A DNA stretch of 64,000 bases from Acholoe squamosa (taxonomy: Eukaryota; Annelida; Polychaeta; Phyllodocida; Polynoidae): contig OX439040.1 of assembly GCA_949317995.1 (NCBI GenBank), positions 58,252,089-58,316,088 on the forward strand, written 5' to 3'. Below the pieces are notes generated by a model that was given only the letters and a program-made list of their open reading frames with translations, did no database searches and had not been told where the DNA came from. The position numbers were made by a program, and so were the translations under genes. Positions within the stretch are counted from its first letter, which is position 1. The number at the start of each line of letters is the position of its first letter. Positions 47,506 through 59,390 of the stretch are shown here, piece by piece.

Positions 47506-49421
47506 GTGAGTTTTATAGACCTACTTGTTATTGAAGTTTGACGTTTCTACACTATATGTAATCAATATGTCACAATCTACACTATTACAGTCACAAAGAC
47601 AAGAGGAATAGAAATGATGTGATATGAAACATGAGTACATAATCTTGTGAAGTTTGAAGTTTCTATTTTGTTTATTGGAGCCAACTCTATGTATGAAATT
47701 CTTGGGTGGTCCCAGCTCTTCCTGCTGCTTGACTCAACCATTAGATGCTCACTGTGTTCATGCTATATGCTCCTCTTTATAAGTATGTCACAATATATAC
47801 TAGGCTATTTTAGTGTCAAAGAAGAAAGTAATAGAAATGAAATGACATGATGCAACATGACTACATCACAATGTATCCTACAAATACATGTCATTTCTAC
47901 TTTTCAGACATATGCCAGTCCTTTTGTAATGGAGACGTTTGAGAAGGATGCTGTGTGTGTGACAGCTGATTGTGAGTTTTCCATAGGACCTTCTAGATCA
48001 AATGATGTCTTTCAACTTCTTAAGATCATGATTTTCCCAAATTGTGTTTCATCTTGGGATGACCCATTAGGACACCACAATTCATCCAATCTTACACAGG
48101 CATTGCAACCACCTAATTTATATATGAACTCTTCATTTCTTTAAATCAACTGTCACATATCACCATTTGTTGGTAAATTTGGCACCATTTCTGTATTTTC
48201 TCAAGATGGTCTCTACAACAGCTCCGTTCTGACAGTCTACAATGCTAACAGAGTCAAGATACCCACTGGTGCTCTCAAGGATATCAATGGCTATGCCTTC
48301 ACCACAAAAGAACCTGGCAAGCTTAATGTTGACCTCAGTGGCGGATGGTGGCCCATGGCTCCATGTAAGCTAATAATCTGATAATCATGTTTTTAATTCC
48401 TACCTGGAAACTTACTGCAGCACTATATGATTTGATTTAAGCACATTTTGGCAGTATTTGATCTAACCTGAAGCGATTTCAAGCATTCTATGGTGAGGTT
48501 ACTCAAAGCTGCTTTAATAAGGATGAGCAGGCATTAACCAGTTTCGTATATTGCCTTAACTAGCTCACACCCAGCAGAAGTACTTAGGCCTACTGCATTT
48601 GTGACATCAGGATTGGGTTATTTGTTACAGAAATACTTAAAATAAGATAAATGTAGAAACAACACTCAAATCAAAAAGTGACATGCTGAAATTTAGGTCA
48701 TCTAGTACAGCTGATACTAAACATCTATGGTAATGCTTGAACACTAAAACCTCAGGGGCGTAGGAAAAGGGGGGCCAGGGGGGCCTGGGCCCCCCCAATC
48801 ATAAAGGAGGTGGGGCCTGAGTATGTCTGGGCCCCCCAAAAATTTACCAAGAAATCACAATGAATTGAACAAAAAGCTAAAACTTTGCATCTCAAAATAG
48901 ATTGATATAGTAATGGGATAGGGGAATTGGGGGCCTGGGCCTCAAATCAGCTCTAAAATTCATCAAAAATTACTTTTCTATAGAATTTTTATATAGGTAT
49001 GTATAGGCTCTATTGCGCTTGAGCCGACAATTCAAGGTGGTCGAGGTGGGGACCCTGCTGGGCCCCCTCAATGAAGATTTGCTTCCTACGCCTCTGAACT
49101 TATATTGTATGCAGATGCGGTGAGCCCTTCCCCTCCTCTAGTCATTTCCACCATGTTAAAAGTTACACCCATATTGTATTTTCAGACTGGATCATCAAGC
49201 TCGGTCCCGTTGAAAGTGGTCTGTACGAGTATTCCATAGTGACCGACCCATGGCGCCTAGGACTCTTCGTTCTCACCCGTGACGTGTCAAGGTTTAGGGC
49301 AAAGTATGAACAAGAGGTCCTGACTTACCTCAACCAGAATGGCTTTGACTCCCGTCTCAATGAACCCATCAAGACCTACCATGAGAAGGACTGCATATAT
49401 GCTCCTAAGCCCAAGCTATAA
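47377..49421 (+). CDS. Secreted apolipoprotein-D-like lipocalin (four exons, 195 residues)
   Basis: A small extracellular beta-barrel carrier of hydrophobic ligands; the ligand cannot be told from sequence. Exons 47377-47505, 47908-47971, 48206-48364 and 49186-49421, all GT-AG, frame closed. Residues 1-20 are a signal peptide (ALIGSLLALTLLPCVLC), cut before Q21. The lipocalin first motif GRW is at 39-41 (YLGRWYQ). Cys60 and Cys187 are placed to form the usual strand-to-tail disulfide. N69 is a glycosylation sequon. APYWII at 116-121 and VLTRDVSRF later match the apolipoprotein D pattern. Length is normal for the family. ATG context is CACAATGT. Intron 3 carries a hAT-like MITE. Confidence 0.92.
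47908..47971 (+). CDS. Lipocalin exon 2
   Basis: Residues 44-64 plus one base. TYASPFVMETFEKDAVCVTA includes Cys60. Donor gtgagt, phase 1. Confidence 0.9.
48206..48364 (+). CDS. Lipocalin exon 3
   Basis: Residues 65-117 plus one base. Contains the NSS sequon and the strand pattern KLNVDLSGGWWPMAP. Acceptor ...tctcaag, donor gtaagc. Confidence 0.9.
48753..49096. mobile_element. hAT-like MITE in lipocalin intron 3
   Basis: Ends CAGGGGCGTAGGAA and TTCCTACGCCTCTG, 13 of 14 paired. CAG...GCGTAG ends are typical of hAT-type non-autonomous elements. G/C runs lie just inside. An 8-bp target duplication is not evident. Confidence 0.7.
49186..49421 (+). CDS. Lipocalin exon 4 and stop
   Basis: Residues 118-195. 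Encodes YWIIKLG, the last strands, the C-terminal helix (RFRAKYEQEVLTYLNQNGF) and Cys187 near the end. Confidence 0.92.
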
Positions 49422-49518
49422 ATGATGTCATGCTATTTATGTATTTATTTATCTATTTTGTTCGTTGCCTACAATTCTATATGCTAACTGTGATATATTT
49501 GTAAATGGTTTTTAAGGT

Positions 49519-49524
49519 AATAAA
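49519..49524 (+). terminator. Lipocalin poly(A) signal
   Basis: AATAAA 98 bases after the stop. The matching place in the broken copy has no canonical AATAAA. Confidence 0.7.
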
Positions 49525-49559
49525 AAAGGTTAATTAATCTAGGTGTAATAGTTTTTGTA

Positions 49560-51640
49560 TTTGTTCAAAGGGGATCGTTATACCTAATAACAATGTGAGG
49601 CAAAACTCCCAAATACTTCCCACATCAGGCAAAGGTATTTTCTAATGCCCATTCCTTCATGGCATGTGATAGATACCCGGTAAATCCCGAAAGCTTATGC
49701 CCCCCTTTATCAGAGATAAGGCGAAATGCTGGATGCCATGGTTGTCCAATTACTTCCGGTATGTCTGCAATCTCAGGTCGCAGATATAGGGTAATATCAA
49801 CCATAATTCACAAATTTCAGGGCGTGTTTTTCGCTATTCCTAAAAGGTCTATAGCTGCATTCTACATACCTCTGACATGCTTTATTCATGTCATGTGCAC
49901 ACAGAATGAAGGCATGGGAGGGAGAATACATCCACTTGGCACGTATTTGGTGACGTCTTAAAACATCTTTAGACTTAAGAAAAACGTCTTGTATAAGGTT
50001 TCCTTTCACCCAATCCCTTTTAAAAAGATCCCCAATATCACAAATGTGTTACCAAGTGAGTAGCTTTTGGTTAATTGCGCAGCCACTTAACTTAGGCCTG
50101 CTGGAGAGATGATTGTGGTGGGTCATTCACGTGTAGGCATGAGGATGACAGGCAAGAAGTTGGGGAGAGGGGTTGACTGAACATCGTCTGTCACGGTACT
50201 GGTGTTACGGGAGGGGAACAGGAGTAGGAGAGAGCTACGAAAGTGGCAAGGAGAGGGGTTGATATGGGAGGGGAGATAACCCAAGATGGATCTAGACAAT
50301 AAGATAAGAGTGACAAAGTGGTGAAGGAATGGAAAGATGAAGACAGAGGGCAGGGATACCAAGTAGAGAGGAACAGGTCGGGGCGGGGGGAGGAGGGGGC
50401 GCAAATAATATGGAATACAAGATAGAATGCAAGGGGAAGCAGACATGCATGAGGGAGAAGGTAATGGAGGAGGTGCACCTGAAGGCTCTAGCCAGACAGG
50501 CAAGTAGCAGGACTAAACTCAGAATACATTTCCCCTTGAGGCACTCTTTTCTAGCTGGAGAAAAAGAAAGCTTTGGTTACGAATAAAAAGCCCAACATGT
50601 GATATTTCCCTGTGCCTACCAAGGCCACGCGTGCACCATCTGTTGGTTGTTCCAGGAACCACCCAGGAGCGTCATGCAGACGGCTAGAATTCTGGGTAGT
50701 AATGAGTAGGTCAGCCCTTGGTGTTACAGAATATATAGGCCTGTTTAGAAAATAGCTGATATGCAAAAACGGAGGTAACTATAACTACCAGGATAGACAA
50801 AGCTTCAAAGTAACCACACCTAAACATACAGTAACCTGACACAGAGAACAAGTGGTGCCACCAAGGTGCCAGTCTCATTTTAAATTCCAAAATTTCACGT
50901 AGGCCTAGTTGAAACCACCTTTACTTTCTAACTATAGGGAGTCACTTGTAAGGGAGTCTTGGATGTTTGAAAGTCACTGTAACGCTGTCCCTTTTATTGT
51001 ATACAAGTGACAGGATAACCTGAATCTAGTCTGTCCCGACGCTTCTTTGTATAACATAACATGGTGACAAGATTCATGATTCCACTAATTAATAACAAAT
51101 ACCTGATTGTGCATCAAGCCATAGCAGGCAGGTATAATATTTACCTAGGTCCCCAATGTAGGAATGGACAGTGTGAGTTGTGTCCCTGGAGTTCATGAAT
51201 AATATATGTAGGGTGTATATAACTAACGAGGTAGAGTAAATAGTAATTCATTATAGGCTAGGGATGCAATGAGAACAGTATGGAGGACTGTGGGTGGAGG
51301 TTATGTATTGTGTGCATGTCTGATTTATGTCCACCCATGTCGTCAGTACCAACACAGCACTAGTTGATATTAGTAACTTATACTATGACAACACACACAC
51401 AATAGACAGACAAGGATCCATATGTCGTCATATGAGTAGTGCTGAGGGAATGATTGCACGGGGTTGAGTAAATACTCCAAATAGACCCATCTGGCTGGAT
51501 TTGCATTTTCTACCTCTTTTACATTTTAACTGAGAAAGGTGTTTGCACCAGTGCCACTGGTCTACCGAACCCTTTGTGATTAGTGCAAATCTTATAGATC
51601 AATCATTCATTGTCATCGACACTCACCCGCTGTGATTTTG
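49560..51640. other. Intergenic; no gene seen
   Basis: 49560-49720 matches the 3' flank of the broken lipocalin. 50110-50500 is purine-rich (GGGGAGG), giving spurious frames. Confidence 0.5.
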
Positions 51641-51673
51641 GGCATTTCAAATCGTAGTGGCTGTGTTCAGTCA

Positions 51674-51803
51674 TACCCAGTCAACAAAAAGACGTTACAA
51701 AACGTTTCAGAACGTTTCCCTATAGCTCCTTATCATGGCAAAACGTTTTAAAACGTTAAAAACATTTTCTTGACGTTAAATAACGTTTTTTGTTGACTGG
51801 GTA
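51674..51803. mobile_element. AACGTT-rich foldback MITE with CAGTCAAC ends (130 bp)
   Basis: Perfect 13-bp ends TACCCAGTCAACA. The inside again consists of AACGTTT/AAACGTT blocks. It interrupts a copy of the dispersed repeat CAAATCGTAGTGG...TTAAGAAATGA. Confidence 0.85.
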
Positions 51804-52317
51804 GTGCCTTAAGAAATGAACTCAATACATGTGTATTATGTAACCTGCCTGACCCAAACTGCGCACTAATAGAGAGTAAAGGTTAGATAAAGTATATGGT
51901 AGAGATATACATGTACTACGTGTCTAGATGAGCTGGAATACAGAGATGCTTGCTGCTTGTCAGGTCAGCATGTGCACACTACTGGAAAATTCCTGGCATA
52001 GACGACTTCAGAGGCCGATGATGTACTCAGAACTACTAGTGATGGCAAGAAGAGTACAGTAGAGTACCTAGATACGATTCTTGGTGATGGTGCTAGAGGG
52101 TCGGCAAACACTGCCAAACCGGTGGTGTCTCTTATAGTTATAGTTTAATACCCTCGACATGTGATGAGCGATCTCATGGGTTAGAGACTGAGTGAGCCAT
52201 AGAGGGGGAGAGAAAGAACTAATATTCAAAACTAACCAAATAACATATAGACTAAGAGAGATGAAGAGAAGTACGGGGGTATATGCCATGACGCCCAGTA
52301 TGCTAATGTCGAATATG

Positions 52318-52433
52318 CCCTGTGGGCTATTTCTTATTATATTACGACTGCTCCCTTCAAAAGAGTCCTAGAAATATCACTATAATTTGCAGTCATATGA
52401 TGTGTGCGATCGTAGTACCTTAAGAAATGAACA
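52318..52433. mobile_element. Small foldback with ATTTCTTA...TAAGAAAT ends
   Basis: Left GGGCTATTTCTTATTATATTA then CGACTGC; right GCGATCGTAGTACC then TTAAGAAATGA. Related ends occur at 36752, 40422, 51648 and 52904. Confidence 0.5.
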
Positions 52434-52636
52434 TATCCCTTTAAATAGTTCAATGCATGTTTTCGCCAATATGAGCTGGGGGTCATTTCTCATATATTAC
52501 AACTGCACCCTTCTAGCTAGTCTTGTAACATGACCATTTACCACAAGGGGGTATGGGTCATGGTAACAGCAACTGTCTGTGAGCTCCAGTTGGCTGGTTA
52601 TAAATATCTCAGAATATTCTCATTGGCTGCAGCTGA

Positions 52637-52660
52637 AGGTCATGACCTAGGTCATGACCT
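52637..52660. promoter_or_regulatory. Two abutting AGGTCATGACCT palindromes
   Basis: Two perfect 12-bp inverted pairs of the nuclear-receptor half site AGGTCA with no spacer, head to tail. What binds, if anything, is unknown. Confidence 0.5.
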
Positions 52661-52720
52661 ATTTAGCTGGTACTGGCTGGTCTTGTTCTGACCACAGTTA
52701 GTCAGGACCAGCAAAATCCC

Positions 52721-52755
52721 ACTTCCGGAGTGGTTTTCATCCGGAAGTGATGTCA
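52721..52755. promoter_or_regulatory. Inverted ETS-like pair with CRE-like site
   Basis: ACTTCCGG and CCGGAAGT 20 bases apart, the second running into TGATGTCA. This pattern is common in TATA-less promoters. An ATG at 52767 opens only a 23-codon frame. Confidence 0.4.
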
Positions 52756-52934
52756 TTCAATCCATCATGGTGCTGCTGTTACCTAGACCTAGACCAGTAG
52801 CAAGCCTGTGCTGCCTGAGTAGCGTGGGGCGGGACTAGACTACCTTCTAGTCGCACCAAATTCCCCATAGAAACAGCACAGGCATCTGCAGTTGTAGGAC
52901 TGGGTGTGATCATAGAACATTAAGAAATGAGCTC

Positions 52935-54390
52935 CAGAATGCTAGGATAATCTAAGGACCTGGGAGACCATCGACTCCTCAAAATGATCTTTCTGTAGAT
53001 GTTTGAGATTATTAAATCCCTGCATACTGCTATAAAAACAAAGATAAGGCGAGAAGCAGCCCAGACAAAAATGAACTGTCTCAAGCACCTTTGCTCTCCA
53101 TTTGATAGTTATTTCATTGTGGCTATAAATCACAATTAGAGCGTATAGCGAGAAGAAATGTCTACATAGTTACGCCTGTCATATGGCCGCAGAGTGGAGC
53201 CCGGTGGAGCCTTATCTTTCGGGGATATCAAGATATTGCCCCTGAATCATCTTGAATTTCTTAATGCATTGATGGTAGATATAATAATAATGAGATAGCA
53301 GTATCATATAAATAGGGTATTAATAATTCTCATTCTATAAGCAATGATAACTTACTGTAAGTCCAAGATGGGGGACTCAGCAGCTGTATCTTATCCATTT
53401 TCAGGCTATCCTCACTATTCAACTGGTAGCACAATAAAATAGCTATGAACGGACTCGTTCTCTATATTACTGGCATTATGTTGCATGGCGGTGACCCAGC
53501 GTTATGTGCTATATATTCAAACACACACACATTAATATACGGATCCTGTCAAAATATACCAACACTATAGTACACCAAATACTCTGTGCACCACAAAAAA
53601 CTCTATTGTCAAATAATGTCACATCTACACTAACTTGACGTACAGTGCTGGCATACATAACATATTATGACAAAGACTAATTGTCAAATGCAAAGGACCA
53701 GAGGAGCGTGCATGACTATGTCCACTTAGAAATAGTACAAAACGGGTGTCTATGTAGCAGCTGGTTACATATGGGACTCTAATAGTGATATTATGTGAAA
53801 TCATCTAATCATGATATTACATTCATGATTCTTTACACGCAGATATGCTTGACATGGGGCCTTCATCAAATTTGGCACAACGATTAAGTATGACTGTGAA
53901 GGAAGTAAATTCATGGTCACACAGCAAGGAACAGGGATGCCACTCACTGTTCGCCAAAATTTCGGAAATTCTCCTAATTTTCTCAATATCCAATAGGAAA
54001 TACATATCGAAAAGGTGGCATCTCTGAAGGAGGCTCGATACTTGCACACAGTGCTACCAGCTGGTGATTGTCCAACCTATAGATAACACATAAAGCCTTA
54101 GCCCATATTTAACACCTCCACACCTATTCCTTAATTGTTATTTCTCACTTCCTATCACTAAGTAGCAGAGGCACAGGTAGATTCTCAGTCAGCAGTTTTC
54201 GTAGGTTATGTATCCTGGAATTACCAGACTCTGCAGACCTAGTCTGCAGGGCAGGTATTCTCTTGCTACATGTGGGAAGGGACACCCTTAGAGGGAGAAA
54301 TACTGTAATAATATATCATAATCGTTGCTGAAGGCCTCACCGGGAAAAGAATTCACCACCATTCCTTGGGGATGAGAATATCATTTTGAG
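52935..54390. other. No gene seen
   Basis: AT-rich; short frames near 53801-54049 overlap on both strands and show no domain. Confidence 0.5.
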
Positions 54391-54394
54391 TGAG

Positions 54395-54840
54395 CGAGTA
54401 ATAGATGCTCAACGTCATTTCGACGGCCGATGATATTCGCACGACCACGTCGTGTGCATATGAAGTATTATACACACGACCAGGTCGTGGGCATAAGTAC
54501 CCACTATACACACGACCATCTGAGAAATAGGACCTTACATTATCTTGGTAACAGGATACAAAACCCTTATCTGAGGACCATATAATTCTAAGATCTCGTC
54601 TTGGTAATGGGACAACATGCTACAATAGGACATTTTCTAGAATATGAGAAACGGGGCATTCAATTGTCCTGTTTCTAAGATCAGTTTTTGTCCTGTTTCT
54701 ACGATTTTTTTGTGTGTATAACAATATATTATAACCACGACCACAGTCGTGAGTATAATATATGATATATGCAGGACCTCCTCATGCGTATATCGCAGGC
54801 GCATTTCGACAGCTAGGTCATATTCATGGCAAGAACTTCA
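54395..54840. repeat. CACGACC/GGTCGTG palindrome cluster
   Basis: CACGACCACGTCGTG (about 54440), CACGACCAGGTCGTG (about 54475), CACGACCATC (about 54513) and CACGACCACAGTCGTG (about 54738), bracketed by GCATTTCGAC-like ends; probably an imperfect foldback element. Confidence 0.6.
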
Positions 54841-55203
54841 TCACACAATTTCACAGATGAATGTTTTGGTGCCCGCCTATACATGGACCACACACATCGG
54901 AGTGGATAGAAAAGAGAAGATATAGACACTTTTAAGTGGGCTAGGGAAGCTCGAAATATCATTTTTAGCACATATAATGCAAAGTAAGCTTCCCCATGGA
55001 ACCCCCCATCACCACTTTTTCAACTCTACACTCTACCACTGACCTATCCCGGTATTTTGACAAACAACTCATCCCTGAGGCTATAATAGATTTATAATGT
55101 AGCAGACTGAATGATGAGTTTCCTCCATGGGTGAAAAGAAGTGAAGGTATGTGAGCCAGCAAGCAGAAATAGGGGTTCCTGCAGGATTTAGTACCTGTTT
55201 TAG

Positions 55204-55401
55204 CCACCAGGGGGCAGCACCACTATGGGCTAGAATAGGAAAACAATGCCTAAAACTGCTATAGGCTACTTTTTTTATGGACAATTCAATGATTTTTGAT
55301 AAAACAATCTATTTTTGGGGGAAAGGGTCCATATTTGGCATTAAAAAGAATGTTTTTGTGCCAAAATAGGCATTTTTGTTGATTTCTGTTGCCATGGAAA
55401 C
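55204..55401. promoter_or_regulatory. CTCF-like site plus RFX X-box, module 1
   Basis: CCACCAGGGGGCAGC (55204-55218) matches the CTCF core. GTTGCCATGGAAAC (55388-55401) is a near-perfect X-box. No gene start is adjacent. Confidence 0.45.
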
Positions 55402-57350
55402 ATGATTTTCATTCTAAATAAGAAAATCGATGATCCCATTTCAAGGAACATTCCACTATGTTGAAAACAGAATGAAAATACCATTTCTACATCAAAAGCC
55501 ATGGGCAAAAGAATGAAAATTATGCTAATTACAGATGTATCTCAGGACCAATGAGACTTATGGCTTATTGACATTCACGAAATGGTCATACCTACCCATA
55601 TTTAGCAAGCCATTCCTCCAAAACTAACAGGAGTATCTTCTCATGCAATATATCACTGTAAAGCTAGTGATCTGAATTTTAAAGTTGACTTCTAGCATGG
55701 AGCACCCTTTTTCCTTGCCTCTACATGTATCTCCACATCTACACACTATATCAGGTGGTATACTCACCGCCACTTACCTGCACTCACCCTACCAGCAGAC
55801 AATTAACCTGCCCTTAGTAGCACAAGAAGGGGTTGTAAAAACAAAAGAGGATTTCTTGAAAGCAGTACCAGCCATATAGTGTTCATTTATCTCTCTTTCC
55901 TTCTCTTTTGTTTACATTACCAAAAGATGACACGGAATGCTGATAACTGTATCCCTCATAATCTGCCCCATCTCGACACGTGATCTTGATCAACCCGTGT
56001 GCACCTCCTCAAAAAGGTAAGAGGTAACAAACAATCTTCTAGAAAATGGATAAAATATTCGGGTGTTTACTTTTGCCTCTCATTTTACTGAGGTATAGCT
56101 ATCCAAAATGAACTAAGGGCAAATCTCTAAATGGGTTGAAAATAATAGACAATGGTTTCAAACCAACATTGCAAGAGATGTGTGCGGAAATATTCACATG
56201 CTAATTACAGTAGAGTAAAAAAAAATGGAGCATTATGGGGCATCATGCTGACTGCATGGGTGAGTAGACCATGACCCACTTGTGCGAACACAGCATGTCT
56301 ACATGTTCCTGCATGTGGGAAACACTCTACCCCATCCCTCATCACCCCTTCTCCTCCTACTGCTCCCCCGCTCCTGCTTCACCTTTACCTGCCTATAGCT
56401 CATGGCGAGGGCCTACCCCACCCATAGTAACCTGTCAGCACGTTACATTACCTACACTTAGACTTCCCTTTCATCCAATAGGGGGCATCACAGGACATGA
56501 CTACAGGTTTGTTACAGAATACTTCGCCAAAAGGTTTGATCGCCACATTGTGCCTACGCTCGTCTTCTACACTCCCCAAACACGTAGCTGTTCGGGAATG
56601 AACATTTTGATATTTTACTGCAAATTTCTGCTTATACTGAACAATTTAGAGATATAGAAAAACATGGATAAAAGATTAAGAGACAAAACGATTTTCTGTT
56701 ATAAAGCACGTGGTTTTATAAGTCACCAAGAGGAAGGCAATTCCCAAATCTCTTGATTTATTTTTCTCTCAAACAAAATAACCTAAGGTATATTGCTTTA
56801 AAAATGTCCTCACACTGCTATTGTGTCCGCTGGTCTTTAATTGAGTATGGTGTAATGAAAATTGAATGCTTAAATCTCCGGTCAGATATAAAGTACCACC
56901 TTGCAAGGGCTCTGTTTATATATTGTATTTGTGTACACCACACATGCTTTCATCAACTTCAACCCCTGCCCATGGCAATTAATCACCTACCCTCTATCAG
57001 ACATACCTTCCTCCAGCCACCCACTATTACAACCCCTCCCCCATTACAGAGGTTGCTTCCTGGATGCCACACAATACATACCACAGAATACATGCCACAG
57101 AATACATGCATGGGCAGTACTTTTTAACAGGTCCTCTTCCACCGAAGCCAATTGACCAAATTTTAACACAATTTTCTGTTAATGCCCCTTTTTATTCCTT
57201 TTTTATGATATTAGACTTATTTAGTGTCAGCCAATAACAAAATTAGAAAAATATTAACGGGGAAGCGTCCCCAATGGTTTCTAATGATGCCTGATGGCTT
57301 TGGGCCATCGGGGGGAAATGAGCCGGGGGGGGGGGGTAGTATGGTTTTGG
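55402..57350. other. No gene seen
   Basis: Proline/serine-rich frames at 56271-56657 and 56753-57155 reflect C-rich DNA, not a recognisable protein. Confidence 0.5.
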
Positions 57351-57565
57351 ACACCAGGGGGTGGCAGCATATGATTAAAACACTGAAAAATATACCATAG
57401 AAATGCTTTAATATCAATTTTGATGGGGAATCCAGTGGCATACTCAGAATTATTCCATCTTGACTGAAAATGTTCCATTTTTGGATGCAAAAGGAATATA
57501 AATGTGTTGCCATTGAAACATAGAAAATTAACACTTATAAAAAAATTCTGGTTGCCATGGAAACC
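57351..57565. promoter_or_regulatory. CTCF-like site plus RFX X-box, module 2
   Basis: CACCAGGGGGTGGCAGC near 57351, GTTGCCATTGAAAC at 57506 and the palindromic GGTTGCCATGGAAACC at 57550-57565. Order and spacing (about 200 bases) repeat module 1. Confidence 0.45.
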
Positions 57566-58529
57566 ACTGCATTATTCCAAATGGGAGCTTTTGACACAGA
57601 TGCTTTGGATATATAATAAGAAACTGGGGAACAAAAAACAGGTCTAAGAAATTCCCTCTGGAACCCAATTTATGATAAAATCATCTCATTTCTCGACAAA
57701 ACTGAATCTACACATTGTTTGCCATTTTCAGTTAGGTGTGACAAGCAATTGCAACAAAATTACCTGGGATATTTTAGCTCAAGATATCACCTGTGATTTA
57801 AACTTCCCATTTCCTCCCTAGATGCATGTTCTCCCTCATCAAGCCACAGTCATACAGTTGGTGTAATGAACTTGAGCGAAATGGAAGTTCAGTGACAGGC
57901 CTTCTAAAATAATATCCTCAATCACCTATCTCCCACCATGAATAGGATTTCCAAGGGGAGTTTTCTGGTATAGGATTTAGGGGCCTGTCTGCAGGCATAA
58001 CCCTGCAATACACATCTTAGTGCTTGTCAAGTCAATTTCACTCAAACCCATTACATTGTTTGTATTTTTTTTTGCATTTACTGCACATATTATTAAAGTT
58101 TTCTTTCCTTTAACTATCCTAAATCGAAGATCTATTGGTAATGAGTCATCAAAAAAATTAATTGGCTCTCTACATACCTTTATCATGCCACACTAAGGGG
58201 TTGTTTGACAGGTGTAATGGGCGTGAGTGTAATGGGTGTGAGCATAGTGTGTGTGCGTGCAATGCAGTGAGTTGTGCTGGTAAGCTAGATGCATTCTACA
58301 TGCATCCTATAAGTATTTTCTGATTAACCCAGTGACTTATGCTGGTGCTGGGTTAGTTTATATTGCCACAGTGGCTGTCTGAAGACAGGGAAAGGCGCAC
58401 CCTGCGACAGGTCTCGTGCAATGTATTAATTGGGGCAGCTTTTTTTACATGTAGTATGATGTAGCTCCACCAAACATGTTTCGACCAGACAGTTATACCC
58501 ATGTACAGGTCCACTAGTGAACAAGTAAC

Positions 58530-58638
58530 CAATGGATAATTCATGACGAGTGTGTGTTAGTGAAGGATAATGACACGAGGCCGTAGGCCGAGTGTTATTA
58601 GCCTTTGCTAACACACATGAGTCATGAATTATCCATTG
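58530..58638. mobile_element. Near-perfect 109-bp foldback element
   Basis: CAATGGATAATTCATGAC...GTCATGAATTATCCATTG, continuing inward through TGTGTGTTAG/CTAACACACA to the apex GGCCGTAGGCC. The stem is about 50 bp with few mismatches. Confidence 0.85.
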
Positions 58639-58771
58639 ACTACTTATTTTATACCACGAAACCAATAAATAATCAATAGAATACCAATAAATTCAAGTTG
58701 AAAACAATAATTATTCCCCCTCCCCAGGACTCGATGCCAGCCATTGTGTGTACACGATCGGTATGGTACAT

Positions 58772-59250
58772 ACACCTCGGCGCCCGGCAGGGGACAGTGA
58801 CAGCCCCGGTCTCGGCTTGGCTTTGTTTGAATGCGCCTCGCGGTTATGTTTGTGTATAATACACCTCATCGCCCGGCAGCGGACAGCTAAAGCTTTGAAT
58901 GCGTCTCGCTGTTATGTTTGTGTATAATACACCTCCTCGCCCGGCAGCGGACAGCGACAGCCCCGGTCTCGGCTTGGCATTGAATGCATCTCGGTTATGG
59001 TAGCAGACACACGGCGAAAAAAAGATGCCCCGTACCGTGTTACTAACTGATAGACTAGATATACACCTCCTCGCCCGGCAGCGGACAGCGACAGCGCACA
59101 CGGCGAAAAAAGATGCGCCCGGACTGGGGCTCGATCCATGTACCTCTGACGGCTGAGCACAAGGCGCTAACCGCTAGGCCACCGCGTCACCTCCTTTGAA
59201 TGTGTCTCGCGGTTATGTTTGTGTATAAAACACCTCGTCGCCCAGCAGCG
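58772..59250. repeat. Degenerate tandem array of CGCCCGGCAGCGGACAG units
   Basis: Five copies of ACACCTCCTCGCCCGGCAGC type start at 58772, 58861, 58929, 59063 and 59230, with GGTTATGTTTGTGTATAA between several. GC-rich against an AT-rich background. Confidence 0.8.
59117..59190 (-). ncRNA. tRNA-like sequence, probably a SINE head
   Basis: On the minus strand an A-box-like TGGCCTAGCGGTTAGCG (59165-59181) and a B-box GGATCGAGCCC (59127-59137) are correctly spaced for RNA polymerase III. The acceptor stem is not clearly paired, so a true tRNA gene is unlikely. Confidence 0.55.
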
Positions 59251-59316
59251 GACAGCTACAGCGCACACGGCTTAGTATCATATCCAGACATGGTTCGAAC
59301 CGAGCGTTTCTCGTCA

Positions 59317-59390
59317 GTCCCTGTGGTGCAGTGCATAGGGAGTTGGATTTGGGATGTGAGACTGCAGGTTCGATCCCTACCCTGGCCTGG
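59317..59390 (+). ncRNA. tRNA-like sequence, probably a SINE head
   Basis: A-box-like TGGTGCAGTGCATAGG (59324-59339) and perfect B-box GGTTCGATCCC (59367-59377). A further GGTTCGAACC lies at 59292. The cloverleaf is poor. Confidence 0.55.

Larger units (their letters stand above)
52478..52934. mobile_element. Probable larger member of the ATTTCTTA foldback family
   Basis: Left GTCATTTCTCATATATTACA, right CATAGAACATTAAGAAATGA. The arms pair imperfectly. It encloses the AGGTCA palindromes and ETS-like sites, which may therefore be repeat-borne. Confidence 0.45.

Noticed and set aside
59117..59390. True tRNA genes
   Set aside because: Promoter boxes are present but the acceptor and anticodon stems do not pair convincingly.
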